A model generated the notes under the pieces. That model was given only the letters and a program-made list of their open reading frames with translations. It had not been told where the DNA came from and searched no databases. A stretch of 64,000 bases of DNA. Source: Prostheceraeus crozeri (taxonomy: Eukaryota > Platyhelminthes > Polycladida > Euryleptidae). How positions within the stretch are numbered: the stretch's first letter is position 1; every line of letters begins with the position of its first letter. Where the stretch lies: assembly GCA_907163375.1 (NCBI GenBank), contig CAJQUW010014718.1:186001-250000 (forward strand). Direction: 5' to 3'. This document shows positions 1 to 12,379 of the stretch, piece after piece. The translations under genes and the position numbers were made by a program.

Positions 1-859
1 GATACAGCTGGATTGTGCAATTGGAAGTTACATCGAACACTCACACAAAAATATTGAGATTCTGAATCTACTGGAGTTAAATTATCAACGGTTAGAGTGA
101 CGTCTGCACTAATGCAACGGGAAGACATGAGTAGATATCGCTCTGTATTAGAAAATCTTGCCATGTGCAAATGCATATTATACTATTTGCAATGCGTGTA
201 TTTCATTCATTCGATCATTTGATTTTTGAAGGGCATTTTATGTATTATTAGTACACTATTTAAAGTGGAAAAAAGAAGTTATTCAAATTCTAAAAAGTCT
301 ACAAGATAAAAGGTCAAAAAGAATATATTCGGTTAACTTTAGACGACGCTATTCAAAACCAGCAGGATATTTTAGCTTAAAAACATGTTTTTAACCCGTT
401 CCTCGCCTTAACGAACCTTTTACATGGATACCGCGAGGTATTACACAAATTGCACAAATTGCACATGCATACAATGTTCAACAAAAGTGAACTTTTAGAA
501 TAATTAGCTAGTCACACAAATACTTTTACATGCAACTAGACTAACAACCCTCTGCTGCCCATGTTGATAGACTGAAACGTTATGACGAGTCATAAATTCA
601 ATCAAATACTGAGATAGGAATCATCTACGTTAACCACAAAATCTTAATTGTTTCTCTTTAAAATTCTGTCAAAATTCACTTACACCTGAGCAAAATATCC
701 AGTTAGTTAATAATTTCAGCATCAATCTATCTATGGCTTGAAAAACAAATCTCACTTTAATTCTTTCTTATCATGAGTGAAACGTGTTACGAATGATGTC
801 AGATGTGTAATCACAATGAAGCAAGTCATAAAGATGAAAACAATGCGAAAATCACTTAC
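1..859. other. Gene-free stretch, probably intron or flank of the coiled-coil gene
   Basis: A+T-rich sequence with no convincing exon, RNA gene or repeat on either strand. It lies downstream of the last candidate exon of the minus-strand host gene. A short minus-strand open stretch near 660-745 ends at a GTAAGT-like donor, but its reading phase does not fit the candidate exon before it, so it is not called. Confidence 0.4.
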
Positions 860-945
860 AAGTACAGCTCTGCCGCAATGTTCGCTGCTAAACACTCAAA
901 TAGTTCTATAATTCGGCACATCAATCGCTCAAATTTCTCAATGCA
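860..945 (-). CDS. Candidate exon of the coiled-coil host gene (most downstream seen)
   Basis: On the minus strand a pyrimidine-containing tract ending in CTGTAG precedes an open 86-bp segment that runs into a GTAAGT donor. It reads CIEKFERLMCRII and continues with LFECLAANIAAELY, a helical pattern with regularly spaced I, L, F and A residues. It enters in phase 0, matching the phase-0 exit of the candidate exon at 1464-1386, and leaves in phase 2. No next exon was identified. It is too short to be judged by length, so the call rests on splice sites, phase and composition. Confidence 0.45.
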
Positions 946-1385
946 CTACAGGTGGACAGATTCAATACAAAAAGTCAAACAGGTGGCACTTCATATTCGT
1001 GTGACTGTTGACTGCTCCATCGATCGTGTGATTATAGATTTCACCAAATATGGAACCTGAATGCCTAGGCGTGTGATTTTCAGTGAACATTGTCTGACTT
1101 TAGCTAGATCATAGACTCCTGGATATATAACTGCTCACTACATGTAATAAAGAAGAACTACTCATTTTTCAGGTTCACATTTCTCAGAGCAACCTAGATG
1201 GAAAGTCGGATATCAATCTTTCATAAATTGGATAGAGGCTTCACAGCCAAGGACCATGCAATAAACAGCCTCAAAGTAAGAGCCACTTGCATACGAGTAT
1301 TTACACTAACCAACCTTTAAAACAGAATTTATGAATCTGTCCACCAAAAAAACAACAAAAAGATATCTACACGATTACAAAATAC
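946..1385. other. Intron between two candidate exons
   Basis: Nothing recognisable on the minus strand. On the plus strand a segment at about 1173-1276 has acceptor- and donor-like ends, but its best frame is stopped before the donor, so it is not called. Confidence 0.35.
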
Positions 1386-1464
1386 CTTATGCACTTGTTT
1401 CTTTAAGGATGCTTCCACATTTTGCAATTTAATTGCTTGCTTGTCAAACTGGGAAAGAACATCA
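1386..1464 (-). CDS. Candidate exon of the coiled-coil host gene
   Basis: The minus strand shows a pyrimidine-rich stretch (CCCTTTCTG) shortly before an AG acceptor, then an open 79-bp segment, then a GTATTT donor, which is weaker than in the other exons. The peptide SDVLSQFDKQAIKLQNVEA continues SLKKQVHK and has a clear heptad-like spacing of hydrophobic residues with charged residues between. It enters in phase 2 and leaves in phase 0. Because the exon at 4739-4587 leaves in phase 0, at least one unseen exon or another acceptor must lie between them. Too short for an ORF scan; called from splice signals and coiled-coil character. Confidence 0.5.
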
Positions 1465-2639
1465 CTTTCAATACAGAAAGGGTAATAGCGATATAATCAA
1501 AAAGAAACATTTACAGTAATTCAGATGCATTGCACTATTTACGCAATGAGATCAAAAGAAGATGACCAAAACAGCACAACAATAACATCATGGAGCTATT
1601 ATTTTTCAGTATGCTGTTATGTTGATAACACGCAGGTAATTAGTTACATTTTTACACAGCATATATTACTTTAATTTTTGGATAAATTTGAAGCAGTGTT
1701 AAGTTTCTGTACATGTGCAGTCTCAAAATCATATTAAGTGTGTCATACATCTCAAATACACTTGAATATCAGTATTGCTAGTAGATTTATATGTCAGGGT
1801 TATCTGAATGCAATTGGGAAATTACAAAACAGATATTAGGTGAAACTTTTATTTGATTCTTGAGCTTTCACTTCTTGTATACTTTACTCGAGCAAGGGAA
1901 TCCTTGAATTTGGTTTTATGGATGGCAGATGTCACAACCATTCTCATGTTAGGCCAAAGCAAATAAAATTGCAGACGTGCGTGTCACATGCGGATAAACT
2001 CAAACTTTCATAGTATTGCACAATAAATAGATGTCGAAGCTTTATCAAAGCGTCTGAACTACAATTGTATTTTACGTTGATTTCAGTTTCATAAAATATC
2101 GTTAAGCATATTGAACTTACAAAACATCTTCTCTAGGTTAAGCGTTTCACGCAATCTATGATTGCATATGATTGCTTATGTATTGCATTCTTTTATTGCT
2201 ACTTCATTTATCTAGCTTGTTTAAGGTAGACGAATAAGATCAGAAAAAATATTTTTGATTCTCAGATTCTCAGAGTTCTGCTTCCGTAGAGCATTCACAA
2301 GATGCTGTAAATACTTTTACTACCTTAATGAAATACAAGTTTGAGCAACCAATAGGTTTCTCCAAAACTTGACAACTTCGCAAATACGAGACAACAAATA
2401 ACTCATGTCCCATAATAGTAATAGACGCACAATTGAATGAAAAAAATTCCTTAACATTGACGATTGTGGGGAGAAAAAGCAAGTAAAAAGTAATGAGAAG
2501 TAAGAGTATACTGTCTTAACAGATATAGTAAGTTTACAGCGCATCAAAGCTGGAAGCCATCATTAAAAAGTTTTTGTCATTGATATAATGAATGACCTTT
2601 CACGATGTGCCGAGAGGATTCGCGGGAGACGAAACGTGT
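1465..2639. other. Intronic stretch without recognisable genes
   Basis: A+T-rich sequence. Open frames near 2270-2547 on the minus strand are short, overlap each other in two frames and have no family resemblance or splice context. No repeats with clear ends were seen. Confidence 0.35.
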
Positions 2640-4210
2640 TTGAGTTGCCCATGACCGGCAATCGAAGATGAAATGGGTGCAATTTATCTTAGATCAGTTG
2701 ACGAAATAATCTGAAATCCAATGTTTTGCGTGGATATGAGAGTGGAATGAAATTAGGACATTCATAGCTTCTAGTCTCACATATTATTGAATGGCATCGT
2801 CTTTGAATTTTCTCTAGTAGCTCTTCTGATTCTTTATCGAGGTCTACAAATGGTGCAGAATACTCTGTAATGCTCATTACACAAGTCTAGTAAATCTTCA
2901 TTCCGACTCTGTTAACTATCCATTCAACTGACGCATCATGAATATCTTTGATGATGTCTTTTTGTATGTTTCATAGATGCGTGTGTCTCCAATTGTCGCT
3001 TAGTATCATAAGTAACTCCAAGAATTGAAACTCTTTCCTCGATAGGCACATTAGGACTTTGAATGTTGTTCAATCGAATGCTCCAGTTCCAGATATCAAC
3101 ATTTGTCGACATTTTGCAGTCTTAATTTCTTAATTTTCATTTGATTTTTTTGTCTGTCCATTCCATACCTTCCTGGCATGAACTGATCAGTGGAAATTAC
3201 GTTTTCTCCCTTGAAAATCACTTCCATGAGAAATACGTCGTCTGCATATTTTCCAAGTAAAGTCTCATTTATAGACCTCATGCTCATGTCATATACGAAA
3301 CAACCAAACATAAAGGGGCTACGATGACTCTTGAGGAACTCCACTATCGACTGTCGAATATGAGCTATATTTATAACGCCATCTAGCGCAGAACTTTCGA
3401 GACTTAAGATAGTTACTGAAAAAACCTTCGTAAGTTCGATGAAACTGTCGTTATTCATCCTATCAAGCAAAATCTCATGGCGGACACGGTCAAATCCTTT
3501 CATCATATCTGCAGCCTATAAATGACAAACCCTTGATGTCTGCTTTCGTAGATGATCTGAGATGAAATTCTCAATCTCAATCAGAGTGCCTGCTGTCGAT
3601 CCTTTTGGTCTGTAAGAAATTGAGACGTATCATGCTTTGAAAAGAATTTATCGCTCATTCATCTTACTAATCTTCTCAAATATCCTCTCAGTTATTGCCA
3701 AGAGAGAAATCTGTCGTATTTCTCTTATGCTTGGAGGCTTTGTTTTGGGGATGAGAATCACATCTGCTGTTTTCCAGAGGGTTAGTAAGTCAGCTTCTTC
3801 AACGCATCTGTTGAAGACATGCGACAATGGCTCTGCTAGCGGTTCAGAAAGCTTGGACCAAAGCGTTGTGATCTGATCTCAAACGGCTGCTTTGGGTGGA
3901 TTTATTTGACTCAACTTCAGTTTCAGTTATCGAGAATGCATTAAGTGATGAAGGATTCCTGACTGCGTGTTGAAACGATGAATTGCAGTTGTCAGCCAGG
4001 TTGCATTTAATTTCCTCACGAATGTCACGAATTGATGTATTAGGTTTGCTATTGGGTAAACCAGTTCTCTGAACAGTCATTATCTCATCTGACACTTTTA
4101 CAGATATTCCATATCGTCTTGCCATTATCGATTTCACTTCTACTCCAATCTTTCTTTACGGCTTCTATTTCTTGTTTAACTTTGTCCTGATATGATAACA
4201 TAACGTCCAA
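2640..4210 (-). pseudogene. LINE retrotransposon fragment (endonuclease-type non-LTR reverse transcriptase)
   Basis: Read on the minus strand from 4.2 to 2.65 kb, the pieces follow the order of a CR1/Jockey-like LINE ORF2. A linker (KTIWNICKSVR, about 4110) comes first, then the fingers region with an IPK-containing motif near 3740-3800. RT motif A follows as MMKGFDRVRHEILLDRM (about 3500), and motif C as KYADDVFLM (about 3270). The C-terminal segment SITEYSAPF with ERIQ-like KIQRRCHSII lies at 2689-2877. Several frameshifts and stops separate the pieces, and ORF1 and the endonuclease domain are missing, so this is a dead 5'-truncated copy. It resembles the LINE at 38-41 kb and may be the same family. 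It sits in an intron of the coiled-coil gene, in the same orientation as that gene. Confidence 0.8.
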
Positions 4211-4586
4211 ATTTTGATTCTGTACGCTTTGTAACGCTTATTGATATAACTGCACTTCGTTGAGATCTATTCATCAACATGATAGAGCATAAGAAAGAAA
4301 ATAGTCACAATCCTGAATGAATACTGAACATCCTTTTGTATACTATCCCTCCGATGTATAGAAGGGAAATGACGCTGAGGGTTGAAAAGTTTTCTGCCAT
4401 GGACATATAGCAACCGCATTAGCAAACGGACAATAACAATAAATGAATAATTAACATTTCTTCTAACAGAGCGCTACAAGTTTACGTTATGTTGATTCTC
4501 CAGGCCGTCAGCATCACGATCTTGTCTGATATTTGTTAAAATTCGCATAGCGCTTAAAGAAAAGCGGGCTCGGTTTAGTATCTTAC

Positions 4587-4739
4587 CTCCGTTGTTGTTG
4601 CGTCTCTCTCCTCCTCAAGTCGCAGTACATCAGATCGAAGGCGCTCGATAGTTTCGTCTCTATGTACAATTTCGGCTCGCAAAAGATCATGACTTTGGCT
4701 TGCATGATTTGCGATCAATTGATCTTCCAAATTATCAAC
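4587..4739 (-). CDS. Exon of coiled-coil host gene (51 codons, phase 0-0)
   Basis: A TTCAATTTCAG acceptor and a GTAAGA donor on the minus strand bound an open 153-bp segment. It codes for VDNLEDQLIANHASQ, then a strongly helical charged run including LLRAEIVHRDETIERLRSD and VLRLEEERDATTTE. The hydrophobic residues fall in heptads, as in long parallel coiled coils. It starts and ends on codon boundaries like the exon before it (5721-5638), so the two can be spliced directly. I do not recognise the family; long coiled-coil proteins of centrosome, cilium or cytoskeleton look like this, but that is a resemblance of type, not an identification. Confidence 0.8.
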
Positions 4740-5637
4740 CTGAAATTGAACAGATGAAACCCGAACATACTATTTTTCATTATATTACAATGATAGTATA
4801 TCATTGACATAACTGTTCTATAACTGTACATGAAAGCTATCCATGCATTCGTTCGAAAACTGCAATATTATATTTAATTTGACATAATCCTCTCTATCGC
4901 TTGCATTGACCTGACGATAAGCAATATCATCATTGTTATATTGCTTTATTTCGTGACCTACGTGTACATTTACATAGCAATATATGCATCGTTTGTCAAG
5001 CAGTGACGTTGTACTCCAAAATCATAGTTACCGGGTAAAATTATGTAAAAATTTGTTGGCCAAGATTAATTAATAAATGCCATAATATTAATAATAAACA
5101 AATTAATGATATTATAATAAATGCTGTAATATTTATCTAGCATTAGTTCAATTAAGGCTTATAGACCTGCATAAATATACGCTCGTATAATTCTCTGCAA
5201 ATAATTTCAAGGCCTACCATGCCGGTACCTAGTAGTGCATTTTGCGAAAAATGGATTAATGACAAAAATTATTAAGAAAATAAAATGTCGACCACTATCG
5301 ATGCAACTTTTTTTGACAAAGATACAGCTGAAAAACAGACCACCATAGCGGTGTATTAGGGGTCTTGTGGTATACGGAAATTATCATCAGAAAAATCCAA
5401 ACTGAAGAATAAATTTTACTAAAACCTACTCGAAGAACATTTTACATGAGAGTCTTAAATGAATACAAATTTTCAATAATATCAACAGCAAAAATGATGT
5501 CATAAATAAAGTATTTTTGATAAACTTTTGACAAATCCGATTATTGAACAATAGACTGATTACATGGACGACGAAATGTATCTGGAGGTCATTCTTTAGT
5601 GAATGAAATTACATGCTGCCAATTCTCCAACACTCAC
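4740..5637. other. Intron of coiled-coil gene
   Basis: Very A+T-rich; 5060-5150 is built almost only from ATTAATA-like runs. No gene or bounded repeat seen. Confidence 0.5.
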
Positions 5638-5721
5638 GTTATCCGAGCATCTTCGTTTATCTTCTCGAGCTTCCTCTAAATCTCTTTCCAAGTTTTTAAT
5701 GCGGCGCTCGTAGTGGGAAAC
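5638..5721 (-). CDS. Exon of coiled-coil host gene (28 codons, phase 0-0)
   Basis: The minus strand has an AAATTTCAG acceptor and a GTGAGT donor around 84 bp reading VSHYERRIKNLERDLEEAR then EDKRRCSDN. It is rich in E, R, K and L with I/L/L spacing of seven or four, a typical coiled-coil segment. Both ends are phase 0, and it continues naturally from the end of the 22269-22000 exon (LLSRESE). This is one of the best-supported small exons in the window because acceptor, donor, phase and composition all agree. Confidence 0.8.
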
Positions 5722-7437
5722 CTGAAATTTAACGGATATTTTCACAATGAAGCTGTTGTGTTTATTAATTGAGGCAACTTGACGTAATTTTACGCTCAGC
5801 AAACTAACAAATAGCAAGGTTGTCGAAAAGTCCGATTGTAATTTTTTGTTATCTGTTTATATTAAGATTACGATGAGTGAAAGTCAAACATTTTTTGTAC
5901 TGAAATTTATGTTCTCTGCAGCTTCATATCTCCGAGATATGTTTATTTGGTTCGCAAGAATCATAGAATAAGCATGTTTTCCTTTTAAAAATACAGTGTG
6001 GAAAATGTGCATTCAAATATGAAAGATGGGGAAAGCGGGAAAAAAATTGAGAATTTATTTTGCTGTGTGTCAAAAAATGCTAATCATACATGTTTTTATT
6101 CGTATCCCTACATGAAAATATTTATCAAAAAGCATGAGTGAAAAATCGCATATTATCAGAGGAAAGCATTATTCATGTCATTCAGATTTCTTCACGTTCA
6201 AGTTAAGACAAAAGTTTAAGTTTTATTCTTTAGAAATTTCAGTTCTTTGAACAATCTCCATATATGTCGTGTATTTTACAAATTTCGCTTCTCTTTACTA
6301 TTATCTACTATGCACTTTCATTATAAAAATGAAATTATCTTTGGAATCATAATGATAATTGTCTGTAGACATTTCTCTTTTTTCATCGATTTGTTCTGAG
6401 ATGAAATTGAAGACAATAATACTTACTTTGTTATCAAGCAAGTAAAAAACAAATGATGACTGTGTTAATATGAAGGTGAGTACTCACTGAAAAGTAACAC
6501 AATAGCTAAATTTCTCCCAAATCTACACAGAAGATAGCAGTAGGATAGGAATTAAAACATCAAGTGTGATGAACAAATTGCTTCATTTCCATAAAGTTCT
6601 TTTTAACACTCTGACGCTGAGTACAATTTTCATCCGTTCATGGATTCTGTCAAAGCAAAAATCTGGCAAGCGCAATGTCAATTTCTCAAATTCACTAAGC
6701 AGAAAACGTAATTCGTGAACACTGAGATGCGACAAGGAGGGTGCTGAAGGAAAATCAGAGTAGAACAACAGATGACTGCAACCTTGAAGAATTGCAAGTA
6801 TAGACGGAGTTTTGAATAGCATATTACACAGTTCCGAACCTATGATGTCTCACTTCCAAAAATCAATAACATAGTATTTTATCAAAATGAGAAATCAATT
6901 CACTCTGCTCCAAAAAATTCTACGACGGGTACTTTTCCATAGAACGCGACATAAAGTTTTGCTCATTATCATTTTTACGACACATGAGAAAGGTGGAAGC
7001 CGAAACATCGTGTATATTTCCATAAACAAGTAATGGTTAGAAAATTTTCTTTCTTTACATTGGAGACTCCATTCCCCGCGGCAATCACAGTGTACTTAGG
7101 AATATATAAGAGCATTATATTGAAACAGAGCTAATTGAGATAAGTGCCTCTTTTCCAACTCAAAAATGAGACATTTAAATTTCAGCGAACGATTTCGTAG
7201 ATCAGTCATACATTCTCAGTTAGATAACGAGTTTGATCTGATCTTCAAACTTTGTGGCAACTGTACAGCAGAATCTTAGTTTCACTAGTCACATATCTCA
7301 CTCCACTTATACATATAAAAATACATCAGAATCCGTAGATGATGAAGATTCATTCGCCGAATCTTGTCAGAGGTGACATCACTACTTGATTGATCACCGT
7401 TTTGCCAATAATCACATTTGAAAGAATGCCTTATCAG
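5722..7437. other. Intron of coiled-coil gene, nothing recognised
   Basis: No exon, RNA gene or bounded mobile element seen. A 79-codon open frame on the minus strand at 6583-6822 has no family resemblance and no splice context, and is treated as chance. Confidence 0.4.
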
Positions 7438-7602
7438 CAGTGTTGGGCGCGATTAATCGATTATGAGATCCATAGTCTCACGATTATGAAATACTATATT
7501 ATACTTCATCAACTTCCTTCAATAAAACACATAATCGCGTGATTTTGAAATCCATAATCGATTAATCGAATATTGAAAAAATCACAATCGCGTACAACTC
7601 TG
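7438..7602. mobile_element. hAT-type MITE, 165 bp
   Basis: The left end reads CAGTGTTGGGCGCGATT. The right end, read on the other strand, starts CAGAGTTGTACGCGATT. These imperfect inverted ends begin with CAG(T/A)GTTG, as in many non-autonomous hAT elements. The interior is rich in ATTAATCGATTA-like palindromic words and has no coding potential. The 8-bp flanks (CTTATCAG and CACGTAAG) do not match, so the target duplication is lost or the ends are slightly off. Confidence 0.6.
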
Positions 7603-10600
7603 CACGTAAGTCCAAACATGTTTGATATACAGAAGTTATGAAATGAAGATAGTGAATTTTACAATCACTGATTACTCGGAATGTTCGTTGTCAAATCTTG
7701 CGTTTAATACGCGTTTAAAACAACTTTTTCAGTCAGACAAATGCCGCTGAGATTGCAAACAGCATGAAATCTTCCAAATTTCAAAAGTCATCTTTGCAGT
7801 ATGCTCGACCCACCATTATTATTTCAAAATGAGGACTTCATTGAAAAACGCAAAAGTTCGTCATTAATCTGCTATTAATCTTTCTTGCATTCCGAAAGAT
7901 CTCCAACAATTTCGGTAAGATTAAAAACCAACTCTTTGACTATTTGAACCATAGTGAGTCATTATATAGGGGTTTGAACTATAATGAAGGTTGATTAAAG
8001 GTTGTTTAAATGCCATGCTAATTAATTAGAACACTAAAGCAGTAGCTAATGCTGCAATTGATTACCAATACATTTCAGTTTTATAAGCTAAAATGCTTGC
8101 ATAATAAATCATCCTAATTAAGTTTTTCAATATCTAACATTTTTGTATTTGAGGAATATACGCATTTCTTTTTAACTGCAACACATTCGCAGGATCCCAC
8201 TAGTAATAATAGAAATTATTCTAATTTTCAGGTTTGATTTCTTTGCCTTGTAAAGTGTTTGCTGAATTATCAAGGTTAAAGGAATGAAAATCTAAATAAA
8301 TAAAATACACGAAATACGTCGACATAGTTGAGCTGCTTGTACAACTTATCACCAAATCACAGGCTACTTTTGATATTTATGACAGTTGCCAGCTCGCTAC
8401 CAGATTCGCTGTCGCGTAATTTCTGTATACTTCAAAAGTAGTAGTCATGATAAAACTCTACAGTAATGTTACGCTTGAATATAATTTTTCTATATTCATG
8501 TTCAATGTATTTTCCAGTCCATTTGCTCTCCTCCACTTCGGCACAGTTTGAAATTCCCTGAATGACAGGACAATTTACATGCTATCAATAAATTTATGTG
8601 CAGAATAACCAAAGCTACATTATAATTACTGCATCAATAAATGACAACAGGAATCCTCTTAAGTTAACTAACTACTCTCAAAAAGTAGAAATCGCACAAG
8701 AAGGATCGCGAATGGGAGGAAACGTGTATTGTTTGATGTGCAGAAACAGTTGTCAAACGTGCATACGTAATAACAAGCTTGTGATAGCACAATATCGATA
8801 TGATCAGCCTACCATGCGCCTCAAATTATTCCAATAATTATTGATGTGTATCGACGCATTTTCTGTGTCTACGATCGACTTCACAACAATCAATGACATG
8901 ACGCCATGCAATGGGGCGATGTAGTAAGATGACAAAGAGGACCACGTGTTGGTGCTGAGGTTAGATTAGATGTAAATCTAGATAAAATGCTGAGACACGA
9001 CAACTCTTACTAACAGTGTGTAGGAAGATTGCAAATTTGAAGGTAGTTGACACTATTTCGAAGCAAGCATCGGCGAATATAGAATTTTTCGGCAACATTT
9101 CACGACTTTCCAACATGATCACCAAAGTTATGATCGAACCACACAATCATGGCGTCGAAAAAGCGAACTATAAATCCAGTGACAAAAATCGCAGATCGGC
9201 GCTGTTTGAAGAAAGTAGGAGTAGAGAAATCAGCTTATCAGATAAAATCCATTTATCCTGATTTTCACCGGTACGAAGTGAGTTATAGGCTATAAAAGGA
9301 GAACAACGGAGCTCTTAAGAGAATTTGTTGCTGGTAGTTAAGAACGCGACATTGTTGCTATGAGAATTTTCCCATCGCACTAATAGTTGCAAAAATATCG
9401 CAGCATTGTAAAGGATCAGTGAACGGAATTCTTGCGCCAGACTACGAATATCGGCATTCATATCTTGCATAATAGCAAACCTGCAACCTCTTGCGAAGTA
9501 ATTTGATTGAAAGTCTTGGAAGAATCGTATGATAACACAATGATATAGCTCTACAAATTTAATAAAATTTGCAGAATACATACTTTAAGCTGCCACCTCG
9601 ATTATTTTATCGAGGTAACAATGACATTGACTGATGCAGCACTTGCTGCTGGTTGAAATTCGTTTCATAAAAATCTCATTGAATTACGTCGAAACTGATA
9701 TGGAGTTGCTCACTATTCTGCCGGCAGAATTTTAGCCGGTGAACCGCCCGAAGATTGGACATCTTTCAACATGTTGACATTTCCCGACAATAATTTTCAG
9801 TGATCAATACCAGATCATCATGTGATACTGTCGGAATGAATTTGCTCAAAATATACTTCTGTCACTATTCATGATTCACCATCAACGATTATCAAGTGCA
9901 AAATGCAGTTGATCATCGTCTTTTGCGCTAATTGATGCAAAGCGCCACTTTCATATCAAAATTTCCCAACAAATAATGAAAAACATGCAAATAGATAACA
10001 AAAGTTCCTACATTGAGTTGTTTTAAAAAAAGGAACTTCAAATACCGATCTGCTTCTTTAAAATCTTGTTATCTCTATAGTATACAAGGGAATTTTATAA
10101 CAACAGAATATCCATAGTTTTGAAGCTGTTTGCATGTAATGTCAATTTCTGTCACTGGAGTAGGTTGAGCAAAATGATTAATTCTCATTCATGTTCAAAG
10201 TCCCAAGGACTTACTAGAAATCCTTGGACACATAGACATCCTTGATCCTCAGTCTATAGCATACAGCTCCAGATAATCTAGGCTACATGTCGTAGCAGTA
10301 GTTTGCACCATCGAAATTCGAAATGCGCGTAAGTAGATTATCATCACAACACACAGCATGCTTCATGGTTGTAAAATCAAATCGGACGCGTCCCGTTGAG
10401 ATATGAGCAGATGGTTGAGAATTAATGAAATAGAAATATGGCAATCATGGAGATTATTACAATTTTTCGACATCTTGTACGAAGTCTAGTACGAAGCAGC
10501 TCCTGACTTCTTGGATAAACTCTTGTGGTCTGATAAAACTGTCAGATGCTGCTAGAGTGGGGACATGTGCGCAATAACGTTTTCATTTCATCTTCATAGA

Positions 10601-11167
10601 TCTTACATTTTTGGGGGCAGATACTGGACTTCAAATAAACAGCCATCGTTCCAAAATCGAAGATAGGCACCGATTATTAGGAGTCTTTAAGAATTGTCTT
10701 GATGGATTGGTCGTAAAGGAACAAAGCAACGCTCTCCTGAACTTGCATCCATGGACTTGTACGTTTGGGACATTGTTGAAAAATGACACTGGTACGAAAA
10801 TGCATAGTACCTGTCTGATGTGTCAGTATATCCAATGAAAGACTAAGCCAAAACGTTTTAGTGCAGATTCACGCTAATAGCACAAGTGAAACACAATTTC
10901 GATTCAATCACTGTTTCGATTGATCTCAATGTGAAAAACATCAAATCATTGAGAAATCGGAGACTTCACGGCAGATGTCTGAGCAAGGTCGATAAATACT
11001 GTTCAGCTGCATGCATTTAACAAGAGATTGGCTCATGTAATAGTTCAGGCTTGATTCCTACACGATTGTTTGATTGGTAATCACCTATATATTTAGCGAT
11101 TTAATCGGGGGACCATTTCGATTTTACAGGCTCACTATACATTTTTGAAGATATCACAAGACGATTT
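7603..11167. other. Long gene-free intronic stretch
   Basis: Several short open frames exist (8598-8837, 9016-9261, 9315-9581, 10611-10838), but none resembles a known family or has convincing splice sites. Frames on opposite strands overlap, as expected by chance in such sequence. No bounded repeat or RNA gene was recognised. Confidence 0.35.
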
Positions 11168-12379
11168 CCGGCTTTCAAGTGCACCCTAACAGAAAATTAG
11201 GACAAAAGTAGGATTTCAGTGCTGAAAGTAGGATAAAAGTAGAATAGTCTATGGGGAAATACTGACGTAAAAATCAAATCAGACATTAGCACTTTGCGAT
11301 ACATAAAGCAAGCGTAGATACATGCGCGTGTCACCAAATGAAAAACGAAACACTGATGTATGCAACAGTTACATTTGACTAAATGTTTTAAAACAATGTA
11401 TCTGAAAACATCCATTTCAGAAAACCAATTACGTTCATCGTTATTATAACAAAGTATCCGCATAAGTATCAATATCGTGAACAAAAACACAAGTTCTAGG
11501 TATGAGGAAATGTATTAAACAAATTAGAAATACCAGCCAGTGGAAAAATTGCTGAAATGTTGAATTATCTACACGATTCAAGTTTAAGCACTGAGGAAAT
11601 GTATAACAAATTAAAAATGTCAATCAGTACTTACGATAAAAATTGTTGAAATGTCGAATCAAAATACACAGATTTCGAGTTAAAGCTCTGAGAAAATGTA
11701 CTGGTATAGCAAATTTTACTGTTGTACTCGTATATAAATGTAAATACAAATGCAAGCACTATCATTTGAAATTGCTGAAAAAAAGAGAAACACTGACATC
11801 AAAACATCATCCCCCATTTTCGTGCATTGATGCATTTATTCAGAACTTATCGTTGTTTTGCCTTAATTTCTTGCATCTCTTCATGCCTTCAACGTCTCCC
11901 GAGCTGATGACATTTTTTTCTTGGCTACTTCCATCAGTCCGTGTACAACACAAACTTCCGAAAGGTCCTTTGATTTGATGGCTTCAAGCAGGCGTTTTTT
12001 CCCTTAGTTACACAGATTCTATGAAGAGCGCAGATCACTTTGTGCCTCAGTTTGTGCGGCAACTACACCGGCTTCTCTGCAACCCAGTGTTCTCTTTCTG
12101 TTCTCTAAGGCTTCCAGCGTCCGTCGTTTCTCTTAAGATTCTCTTTTCCTTTGCTCTTCCTCAAACTTTTTCTTCGCTAATTCTTCCTTTTCTGAGGCGA
12201 TCCGAGCAGAATAGGCGCGATAAGCACCTTTATGAGATCGTAATATTCCGGCGATATTGGCATGAGGTGCACATTTCCTTGGCCTATGACTTTAACAGCA
12301 TCCTTCACTAAGCGAATACTGTTAACTGACTCATCTGACAATAACACACGTTCACTGGTAACAATGGTTTTGTTCTGAG

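Noticed and set aside
1173-1276. Plus-strand exon-like segment between TTTTTCAG and a GTAAGA-like donor
   Set aside because: The best frame is stopped before the donor and there is no other plus-strand exon nearby.
7438-7602. Reading the ATTAATCGATTA-rich segment as a homeodomain-type binding cluster
   Set aside because: The CAGTGTTG-type inverted ends explain the symmetry as a MITE.
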